From NCBI GenBank assembly GCA_028275005.1, contig JAQCNN010000155.1:1-7465 (forward strand): DNA of 7,465 nt, given 5' to 3'. Below, piece by piece: positions 1 through 5,701 of the stretch. The translations under genes were made by a program, and so were the position numbers. How positions within the stretch are numbered: position 1 is the first letter of the stretch; every line of letters begins with the position of its first letter. Under the pieces are notes generated by a model that saw only the letters and a list, made by a program, of their open reading frames with translations, had not been told where the DNA came from and ran no database searches. This stretch comes from Salinirussus sp. (GTDB lineage: Archaea > Halobacteriota > Halobacteria > Halobacteriales > Haloarculaceae).

Positions 1-223
1 CCAGGTCGGCGAGATACTGGCCGTACTGGACGTAGACCGGCTGGTCGATGCCGAGTTCGGCGGCGATCGCCTGACGGGTCTCCTGGCTGGCGTCCAGCGG
101 TGCGACCGCGTTGATCACACTCCCGGGCGTGATAAACCGGAGCCCGAACACCACGGTGATAACACCCCAGACGACGCCGACACCCTGCAAACTCCGCGTG
201 ATGGCCAGTCGACCGAGCGACAT
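1..223 (-). CDS. ABC transporter permease, DppB/OppB type (N-terminal fragment)
   Basis: This is the first 74 codons of an inner permease subunit of a peptide/nickel-class ABC importer; the rest lies beyond the left edge. The ATG at 223 follows the stop of the upstream lipoprotein gene by 10 bases, so the two are almost certainly co-transcribed. Seen in the sequence: a short basic N-terminus, one hydrophobic membrane segment at about residues 12-32 ending in TPG, then a segment around residues 56-72 reading ELGIDQPVYVQYGQYL. That matches the N-terminal signature of DppB/OppB permeases (a Leu-Gly-x-Asp-xPro-x-x-x-Gln-Tyr pattern just before the transport domain). The BPD_transp_1 core with its EAA loop is not in the window. 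The substrate cannot be told from this fragment; oligopeptides, dipeptides or other solutes are all possible. Confidence 0.9.
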   Translation of the reverse strand, partial: MSLGRLAITRSLQGVGVVWGVITVVFGLRFITPGSVINAVAPLDASQETRQAIAAELGIDQPVYVQYGQYLADL

Positions 224-233
224 CGATGTTGTG

Positions 234-1901
234 TCAGTTCTGCGAGACGGTCCAGAGGTCGATGAGTTCGTCGGGGCGGGGTTCCCACTGGATGTCGCTG
301 GCGGTGCCGTAGACGCTGAACTGCTGGTGGAGGAACACCCACGGCGCCAGGTCGTGCAGCAACTGGTTACACTCCTGGAGGGTCTGCTCGCGGGCCTGTG
401 GGTCCGACTCACTCTGTGCCTGCTCGATGAGCGAGTCGACCTCGTCGTTTTTGAGGACCGTGAGCGGGCCGTCACTGGTCAGCAGCGGGCCGATCGTCTG
501 GGAGCCGTCGAACTCCGCGTTCCCCCAGCCCAGCAGATTGAACCGCGGCCGGTCCTCGATACTGTCCGCGGTCACGTCCTGGACAAGCGAGTTGAACTCC
601 CGTTGCTGGAGTTCGCAGTTGACGTTCGACAGCGAGTCGATCTGGTTGGCCGCCGCCTGGGCGACCTCGACGTCCTTCAGGTACCGGCCGATCGGCGTCT
701 GGAGCGTGATGTCGACACCGGCGTGGCCCGACTCCTCGACCAGTTGCTCGGCCCTGTCCGGGTCGTGGTCGTAGGGTTCGACGTCAGGGTTGTACCCGGT
801 GAACTGCGAGAGGGTCGGCTGGGTGGTGATGTCGCCAAAGCCCTGGAGGACGTCGTCGATGATACCCTGGACGTCGACGGCGTAGTTCATCGCCTGGCGG
901 AACTGCTGGCTGCTGAAGGGCTCGACGTCGTACCGCATCTGCAGGAAGATGGTTCGGGTACTCGGGACCGGGCTGACCGACCCAACATCCGACCCCTCCA
1001 CCCGGGAGATCTCCTGTGGCGGCACGTTCGTGACGATCTCAGTCTCCTCGGCGAGCAGCTGGTTGACCCTGGTACTCGACTCCGAGGAGTTGGTAATCGT
1101 CGCCTCCTCGGCCGCCGCCACCTCGCCCCAGTAGTCCTCGTATCGCTCGTAGGAGACCGAGGTGCCCGACTGGTAGCCCGTCACCCGGAACGGGCCAGTC
1201 CCGTTCGTGTTGCGGTTGATGAAGCTGTTCTCGTTGTTCTCGACGAAGGACCGCTGCATGACCTGGCCGTTCGTGGCAAACAGCGCGAACACGATCGGGT
1301 TCAGCCCGTCGAAGTTGACCGTCACCTCGCCGTCACCGGCTTCGACTCCGGCGAGACTCCCAGTTCCTGCCAGGTCACCGTCCTGTGGGAGTGCGCCGCC
1401 GACCTCCTCGAGTTCGACCCGACGGATGCTGTACCGGACGTCCTCGGCCGTGAGCGGGTCGCCGTTGTGGAAGGTGACGCCGTCCCGGAGTGTAAACCGA
1501 ACCGTGCCCGGCTCGACACGTTCCCACTCGGTGGCCAGCTTCGCGATGACCCCGCCCTCCTTGTCCCGGCCCATCAGCCCCTCGTAGGCCTGCGAGACGA
1601 TGATGTTGGTCGGCGTCTCGGCGTGGTCGTGTGGGTCCAGCCCGGAGTCCGGCTGTCCAAGCGTCGCGCCGACCGAAAACGCCTCCTCGTCGGCGGCTTC
1701 TGTCGTCGTCTCCTCGGTGTCGCCGCCGTCCATCGGCGTGTCCATCTCGGACTCGGTCTCGGTCTCGCCCCCGTCGTCGCCCTCGGTGGGCGTGCTCTGT
1801 GTCCCCCCACAGCCGGCGACCGACACCGTCGCGGCCGCGCCGCCGACTGCCTTGAGAAGTGTCCGACGGTCGACCTGACTTCCGCGTTCGTCCCGTGGCA
1901 T
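234..1901 (-). CDS. ABC transporter substrate-binding lipoprotein, SBP_bac_5 (DppA/OppA) family
   Basis: A 555-residue extracellular solute-binding protein that should capture peptides or a similar ligand and deliver it to the permease encoded just downstream. The N-terminus has a twin-arginine signal (DRRTLLK at 11-17, hydrophobic stretch 18-30) ending in a lipobox VAGC with the lipidated Cys at residue 31, so it is probably exported folded by Tat and anchored to the membrane. An acidic Thr/Glu/Asp/Gly linker follows at about 34-73, as is usual in haloarchaeal lipoproteins. Family hallmarks are FTLRDGVTFHNGDPLTAEDV at 136-155, NGTGPFRVTGY at 233-243, FRQAMNYAVDV at 334-344 and WVFLHQQ at 521-527. 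Length is normal for the family. The ATG at 1901 places the Tat motif correctly and has a TATA-like box 26-31 bases upstream, suggesting a leaderless or nearly leaderless transcript. Ligand specificity is not inferable. Confidence 0.95.
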   Translation of the reverse strand: MPRDERGSQVDRRTLLKAVGGAAATVSVAGCGGTQSTPTEGDDGGETETESEMDTPMDGGDTEETTTEAADEEAFSVGATLGQPDSGLDPHDHAETPTNIIVSQAYEGLMGRDKEGGVIAKLATEWERVEPGTVRFTLRDGVTFHNGDPLTAEDVRYSIRRVELEEVGGALPQDGDLAGTGSLAGVEAGDGEVTVNFDGLNPIVFALFATNGQVMQRSFVENNENSFINRNTNGTGPFRVTGYQSGTSVSYERYEDYWGEVAAAEEATITNSSESSTRVNQLLAEETEIVTNVPPQEISRVEGSDVGSVSPVPSTRTIFLQMRYDVEPFSSQQFRQAMNYAVDVQGIIDDVLQGFGDITTQPTLSQFTGYNPDVEPYDHDPDRAEQLVEESGHAGVDITLQTPIGRYLKDVEVAQAAANQIDSLSNVNCELQQREFNSLVQDVTADSIEDRPRFNLLGWGNAEFDGSQTIGPLLTSDGPLTVLKNDEVDSLIEQAQSESDPQAREQTLQECNQLLHDLAPWVFLHQQFSVYGTASDIQWEPRPDELIDLWTVSQN

Positions 1902-1926
1902 ATCTGTCCACTGTCACGTCCAGCCA

Positions 1927-1932
1927 CTTAAA
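1927..1932 (-). promoter_or_regulatory. TATA-like box for the importer operon
   Basis: On the minus strand this reads TTTAAG within cagTTTAAGtgg, 26-31 bases before the lipoprotein ATG. That is the spacing of an archaeal TATA box for a transcript starting at or a few bases before the start codon. A second AT-rich patch, TAATAAG on the minus strand (1974-1980), lies about 50 bases further upstream and could be an alternative box. No operator repeat is obvious. Confidence 0.55.
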
Positions 1933-2139
1933 CTGTCGGTAGTGGGACAACGCTACCCGGGCCTGTCACCAGCCTTATTACGTCTCTGCTGACAGGTTCC
2001 CCCTCACACTCGGTCGCTTGCCGAGCCCGCGCACGTCCCGGACTCGACTGCGGGGTCCCTTCGACGTATCTCCCGGGGGACACCCAGGCGGCGAGGCTGT
2101 CCGGTGACCGGCCGACCGGCCCGTTCGACGGGGGGAACG

Positions 2140-2146
2140 CTTTTGC
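2140..2146 (+). promoter_or_regulatory. TATA-like box for the 155-residue protein gene
   Basis: The sequence cTTTTgc is the only T-rich patch in a GC-rich stretch and sits about 26-30 bases before the GTG at 2170. It helps select that GTG rather than the earlier GTG at 2104, which would place the box inside the coding region. Confidence 0.45.
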
Positions 2147-2169
2147 GTGACCCGACGCTGATAGGTGCT

Positions 2170-2637
2170 GTGACCGGGATAGCCGAGGACGCAGAGCTGG
2201 AGTGGTGGGACGCGCTACTCGCGGATATGCGTGCGGAGGCCACGGCCTACGAGGAGGCGGGCTGGGAGACCGTTCAGATTCACACGGGCGACGTGACCGC
2301 CAGGGACGGGAGCGTCGATGACCTCGGGCTGGACGTGTTAGTCCCCGACAACGAGTTCGAGCACCTGGAGGCCGCGCTCGCCGACGGCGTCGACCGCTAC
2401 GAGGTGTTGCGTTCGACGGCTGGCCGCTACGTCGCTTTGCTCTTTATCATCGAAACCGGTGGGGAGTCGGCGGTGTTCGTCCCGGCCTACTACAGCGGCC
2501 GCGACGACGCCGCCGCGGCGCTCCTCCGGCAGGCCACCGACGCCGGCGAATTGACGCTGATCCTTCGGACACTGACCGACGACCGGTTCGAACTCGCGCT
2601 GGACAGCCCGGAACTGCTCGTCCCCGACGGGGAGTGA
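2170..2637 (+). CDS. Uncharacterised haloarchaeal protein (possibly DUF7529-like)
   Basis: A 155-residue acidic soluble protein with no signal peptide or membrane helix. I do not recognise a function. The N-terminal half is helical-looking and Glu/Asp/Ala-rich (LEWWDALLADMRAEATAYEE at about 10-29) and is followed by GWETVQIHTGDVT (31-43). A likely beta-rich half includes YVALLFIIE (87-95) and AVFVPAYY (101-108), and the C-terminus is acidic. From memory the WD-LLADM...GWET layout resembles a family of about 150-180 residues confined to haloarchaea (annotated as DUF7529), but this is a weak recognition. GTG at 2170 is preferred over the in-frame GTG at 2104: the 22 extra residues are unlike the rest of the protein, and a T-rich promoter box lies about 27 bases before 2170. 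It diverges from the importer operon and is followed after 77 bases by the M20 gene, which has its own box. Confidence 0.75.
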   Translation: MTGIAEDAELEWWDALLADMRAEATAYEEAGWETVQIHTGDVTARDGSVDDLGLDVLVPDNEFEHLEAALADGVDRYEVLRSTAGRYVALLFIIETGGESAVFVPAYYSGRDDAAAALLRQATDAGELTLILRTLTDDRFELALDSPELLVPDGE

Positions 2638-2684
2638 CCGGCCGAGCGGCGGTAGCCGGCCCGGCCGCCTCGTCCGTGCCGACA

Positions 2685-2690
2685 GTATAA
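2685..2690 (+). promoter_or_regulatory. TATA box for the M20 hydrolase gene
   Basis: GTATAA stands out in a GC-rich spacer and lies 25-30 bases before the ATG at 2715, the standard archaeal spacing for a leaderless mRNA. It abuts the in-frame GTG at 2691, which argues against that codon as the start. Confidence 0.65.
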
Positions 2691-2714
2691 GTGGCTGCCA
2701 CGCGCCATCCCGGT

Positions 2715-4013
2715 ATGGCAGGAGCCACCGCGACGGTTCAGGGGTACATCGAGGAACACCGCGAGGACCTGTTCGACCTCGTCGCCCGCCTGGTGGAGAC
2801 CCCCTCGGTCTCCGGCGAGGAGGGCCCGGCACAGGAACTCGTCGTCGAGGAACTGGAGTCGCTGGGGCTGGAGCCGGACGTCTGGGAGCCAAACGTCGAA
2901 CGGTTCCGGGACCACCCCGGGTACTTCGACACAAAGACCTACGACGACGTGGGCTACGAGGGTCGCCCGAACGTCGTCGCGCGGGCCGAGGGGGCGGGCG
3001 ACGGGCCGTCGCTCGGCCTCTCGGGGCATATCGACGTCGTCCCGGTCGACGCCGACGGCTGGAGCTACGACCCGTGGGCGGCGACCCGCGAGGACGGCCG
3101 GCTGTACGGCCGCGGCACCTGCGACATGAAGGGGGGGCTCGCGGCGAATCTGTTCGTCTACCGCGCACTCCGGGAGTCCGGTGTCGAACTGTCGGGGGAC
3201 CTGCTTCTCCAGTCGACCATCGACGAGGAGGCCGGGGGGACCGGCGGCGTACTCGCGGCACTCGAGCGGGGCTACCAGCCCGACGCCGCGGCTATCCCCG
3301 AGCCGTTCGGGCTTCCGGATGTCGGTATCGCCAGCAGCGGCGTCATGTACGTTCGGGTCACCGTCGAGGGGGAGGCCGCCCACGCCGCGTACGGCTACGA
3401 GGGGGAGAACGCGGTCGACCGGCTGGCCCGCGTTGTCACCGCCCTGGAGGAGTTGGACCGCGAGCGAAAGGCCCGGGTCGACTACCAGCCGGCGGTCAAC
3501 CAGGACCCTGCCGCAGAGGGGGCGGTGACGAACCTCAACGCCGGTATCGTGGCGGGCGGGGACTGGCCCTCGACGGTGCCGGCGGAGGCGACCGTGGAGT
3601 GTCGGGTCGGGTGGCCCCCTGGCGAGACCCGCGCGGAGGTCCGTGGCCAGGTCGAGGCAGCCGTCGAGCGCGTCGTCGCGGAGGACGACTGGCTGGCCGC
3701 GAACCCGCCCGAGGTCGAGTGGTTCGGCTGGAACGCCGAGCCCCACGAGTGCGACCGTGACGCCGGGGTCGTCACCCTCGCCCGCGAGCACGCGACGACG
3801 GTCTGTGGGGCCGAGGGACAGTTCGTCGGCGGGCTCGCGGGGCTGGACGAGCGGTTCTACGTCAACTACTACGACATCCCCTGCCCGACGGTCGGTCCGG
3901 TCGGTCACAACCTCCACGGCGCCGACGAGTCCGTCGAACTGGACTCGCTGGTCGACACCGCGAAGGTGCTGGCGGCGACGGCCATCGACTTCTGTGGGGT
4001 TGCCGACGGATAG
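2715..4013 (+). CDS. M20 family metallopeptidase / ArgE-DapE-type deacylase
   Basis: A 432-residue cytoplasmic zinc-dependent hydrolase of the ArgE/DapE/ACY1/CPG2 family, which cleaves amide bonds in N-acyl amino acids or short peptides. Positions here are from the ATG at 2715. Metal-site and catalytic motifs are complete: SGHIDVVP with His105 and Asp107, GTCDMKGG with the bridging Asp137, STIDEE with Glu171 (general base) and Glu172 (ligand), IPEP with Glu196, and GHNLHGADE near the C-terminus with His401. The lid/dimerisation domain spans roughly 205-320 and has the expected His at EAAHAAY (His223). ATG 2715 is chosen over the GTG eight codons earlier because a TATA box sits 25-30 bases before it and the family N-terminus begins here. 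GTCDMKGG is found in acetylornithine deacetylases, but it does not establish that substrate; peptidase, aminoacylase or succinyl-diaminopimelate-like activity are alternatives. The gene ends in TAG, after which no family sequence follows. Confidence 0.92.
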   Translation: MAGATATVQGYIEEHREDLFDLVARLVETPSVSGEEGPAQELVVEELESLGLEPDVWEPNVERFRDHPGYFDTKTYDDVGYEGRPNVVARAEGAGDGPSLGLSGHIDVVPVDADGWSYDPWAATREDGRLYGRGTCDMKGGLAANLFVYRALRESGVELSGDLLLQSTIDEEAGGTGGVLAALERGYQPDAAAIPEPFGLPDVGIASSGVMYVRVTVEGEAAHAAYGYEGENAVDRLARVVTALEELDRERKARVDYQPAVNQDPAAEGAVTNLNAGIVAGGDWPSTVPAEATVECRVGWPPGETRAEVRGQVEAAVERVVAEDDWLAANPPEVEWFGWNAEPHECDRDAGVVTLAREHATTVCGAEGQFVGGLAGLDERFYVNYYDIPCPTVGPVGHNLHGADESVELDSLVDTAKVLAATAIDFCGVADG

Positions 4014-4122
4014 CCGCCGACACCGACCGCTGGCTGGTACTGCTCCACAGGCCGACGGCTCGCGCCCCCTCTCACACGACCAGGTGAGTACCCGGGGTCG
4101 CTGAGGGTGTCACGGCTGCACT

Positions 4123-4140
4123 ATTAATAACCCTTTTTTG
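4123..4140 (+). promoter_or_regulatory. AT-rich promoter region of the histidine kinase gene
   Basis: Two candidate elements adjoin: ATTAATAA at 4123-4130 (33-40 bases before the ATG) and a run of six T at 4134-4139 (24-29 bases before it). The T-run has the leaderless spacing seen at other genes here. If the first element is the TATA box, the mRNA would have a leader of about ten bases that could include the purine-rich GGAAGGTAGG at 4151-4160, which resembles a Shine-Dalgarno site. The T-run could also serve as an oligo(T) terminator for the M20 gene that ends about 120 bases upstream. Confidence 0.5.
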
Positions 4141-4162
4141 AACAAGAACCGGAAGGTAGGAT

Positions 4163-5608
4163 ATGCGCGGGTACCGGGGCTCATCGGTGGTTATCGCCGT
4201 CGGCGGTATCCTGCTGGTCGCCTCGGTCGGTCACCATCTCCTAGAGTTACGGCAACTCGGCCAGCTGTCCGGCCCGATAGCCGCCCTCGCGCTGGACGGC
4301 GGGCTGGCAGTCGCCCTCGTCCTCGCAGGCCTGTGGCTGCGCCGGACGGCGCTCACCGGGTCCGAGGAGTGGCCTGTGGCCGTCTACACACTCCTTGGCG
4401 GGCTCGCGGGGGCCGGTATCGAACTCCTGGTTCTTCTCGTCCACGTCATCGAGGGACGGCCTGCCGACGAGCCGCTGTTTCACCTCCTCATCGCCGCCGG
4501 CGGCGGGGCGGTGATGCTGTTCGTCGCCGGGTACTACGCAGCCAGCCGGGAGACGGTCATCAGTCAGTACGAGTCACTCCTCGACAACTCGTTCCAGATG
4601 ACGGGGCTGTTACACCCGGACGGCACGGTCATCGAGATAAACGACACGGCGCTCGAATTTTACGGACTCGACCGCGAGGAGGCGGTCGGTCGGCGGTTCG
4701 ACACCGGTCCGGGGTGGAACCACTCCGAGACGGCACAGGAGCGGATCGGGGACGCACTCGACCGGGCCGGAAACGGCGAGTTCGTCCGCGAGGAAATCGA
4801 CGTCCAGGGGGCGAACGGACTCAGTACAGTCGACTTCTCGGCGAAACCCGTGGTCAACAAACAGGACGAGGTTGTGCGGGTCGTCGTCGAGGGCCGCGAT
4901 ATCACCGATAAAAAGCAGCAGCGACAGCACCTGCAGGCGTTACACCGGGTGTTACGACACAATATCCGGAACGACATCATGAAACTCCGGGGGTGGACGT
5001 CCAGGGCCGCCGACGCCGTGACCCCCAAGGAGCGCGACTCCCACCTGGGCAGGGTCCGGAACACGCTCGACTCCTGGGAGAAGCTCACGGGCGACATGAG
5101 ACACATCCGGCAGGCGGTCAACTCCGAGGAGGTCCGCTCGCACACCACGGCGGCCGAGCCGCTGGTAACCGACGTTGTCGACACACAACGGGCAGCCCAC
5201 CCGGAGGCCGAGGTCGACCTGACCATGCCCGTGGCAGCGGCCGCCGAGGTCCCCTCGGCCGTCGAGAACGCGCTACACGAGGCCATCGAGAACGCAATCG
5301 ACGCCGATACCGACGAGACGCCGACGGTCAGTGTGACCGTCTCCAGCGCCGACGCAAACTGGGTCGAGGTCGAGGTCACCGACAACGGGCCGGGGATGCC
5401 GGACGCGGAGGCCGCGGTACTGGAGACAGGCAACGAGCAGCCGTTGGTTCACGGCGAGGGGTCGGGGGTGTGGCTGATCCGGATGTTAGTCACGGAGGTC
5501 GGCGGGGAGACCGCGGTCAGCGTGTCCGACGAGGGGACGACACTCACCATTCGGCTCCCACAAACCGGACAGAGCCAGGGGCTCAAACAGGTCGGACAGT
5601 CCGCTTGA
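4163..5608 (+). CDS. Membrane PAS-domain sensor histidine kinase
   Basis: A 481-residue sensor kinase that should autophosphorylate on His and pass the phosphate to a response regulator not present in this window. Four hydrophobic segments at about 8-27, 36-58, 71-96 and 104-126 form an N-terminal membrane domain. A PAS domain spans about 131-250, ending in the usual GRDITDKKQ junction. The H-box is LHRVLRHNIRNDI with phospho-acceptor His266, the haloarchaeal RHN-x-RND form. The ATPase domain has the N-box HEAIENA (Asn377), the G1 box DNGPGMP (407-413) and the G2 box GEGSGVWL (Gly431, 433, 435), so all catalytic boxes look intact. There is no receiver or output domain. The final 14 residues after LTIRLP are Gln/Gly-rich and unlike a normal domain end, and the stop codon overlaps a possible insertion-element motif. 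The sensed signal is unknown. Confidence 0.93.
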   Translation: MRGYRGSSVVIAVGGILLVASVGHHLLELRQLGQLSGPIAALALDGGLAVALVLAGLWLRRTALTGSEEWPVAVYTLLGGLAGAGIELLVLLVHVIEGRPADEPLFHLLIAAGGGAVMLFVAGYYAASRETVISQYESLLDNSFQMTGLLHPDGTVIEINDTALEFYGLDREEAVGRRFDTGPGWNHSETAQERIGDALDRAGNGEFVREEIDVQGANGLSTVDFSAKPVVNKQDEVVRVVVEGRDITDKKQQRQHLQALHRVLRHNIRNDIMKLRGWTSRAADAVTPKERDSHLGRVRNTLDSWEKLTGDMRHIRQAVNSEEVRSHTTAAEPLVTDVVDTQRAAHPEAEVDLTMPVAAAAEVPSAVENALHEAIENAIDADTDETPTVSVTVSSADANWVEVEVTDNGPGMPDAEAAVLETGNEQPLVHGEGSGVWLIRMLVTEVGGETAVSVSDEGTTLTIRLPQTGQSQGLKQVGQSA

Positions 5609-5630
5609 CATCCTCCCCGGCCACCGCCGG
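5605..5630. repeat. Possible IS200/IS605-type element end (solo hairpin motif)
   Basis: The sequence TTGACATCCTCCCCGGC begins in the last kinase codon, includes its TGA stop, and runs into a perfect five-base-pair hairpin (CCGGC at 5617-5621, loop CACC, GCCGG at 5626-5630). From memory, a GACATCCTCCCCG block followed by a GC hairpin is common at one end of IS200/IS605-family (TnpB/IS1341) elements in haloarchaea and bacteria. No tnpA or tnpB is present within the window, so this would be a relic or a captured end. It may alternatively be a plain transcription-end hairpin for the kinase gene; a second six-base-pair stem (CCCACA at 5633-5638 with TGTGGG at 5653-5658) follows. Confidence 0.4.
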
Positions 5631-5669
5631 ACCCCACAAACAACGCCGCGGGTGTGGGTTCGTGGCCAC

Positions 5670-5676
5670 CTTTTTG
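5670..5676 (+). promoter_or_regulatory. TATA-like box for the penicillin acylase gene
   Basis: cTTTTTg is the only T-rich patch in the 93-base spacer and lies 26-32 bases before the ATG at 5702, compatible with a leaderless transcript. It resembles the T-run before the kinase gene. A role as an oligo(T) terminator after the two hairpins at 5617-5658 cannot be excluded. Confidence 0.45.
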
Positions 5677-5701
5677 AGCCGGCACCGCCTGGGTCCAGGG
5701 G

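Noticed and set aside
111..1931. 606-codon open frame on the plus strand, antisense to the lipoprotein gene
   Set aside because: It is the mirror of a gene with clear SBP_bac_5 motifs in GC-rich DNA; its translation is Arg/Val/Leu-rich, lacks recognisable domains and is not acidic in the haloarchaeal way.
1902..2169. A hidden small gene or RNA in the divergent spacer
   Set aside because: No start codon with suitable promoter spacing and haloarchaeal-type coding composition was seen. The AT patch at 1974-1980 has no plausible start codon about 25-30 bases downstream on the plus strand.
2643..2672. Imperfect GC hairpin after the 155-residue protein gene as a terminator
   Set aside because: The stem has a bulge and a 13-base loop with no following T-run; such repeats are expected by chance in DNA this rich in G and C.
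2490..3917. 475-codon open frame on the minus strand opposite the M20 gene
   Set aside because: The plus strand has every M20 metal-site motif; the antisense translation has no recognised domain and spans a promoter region.
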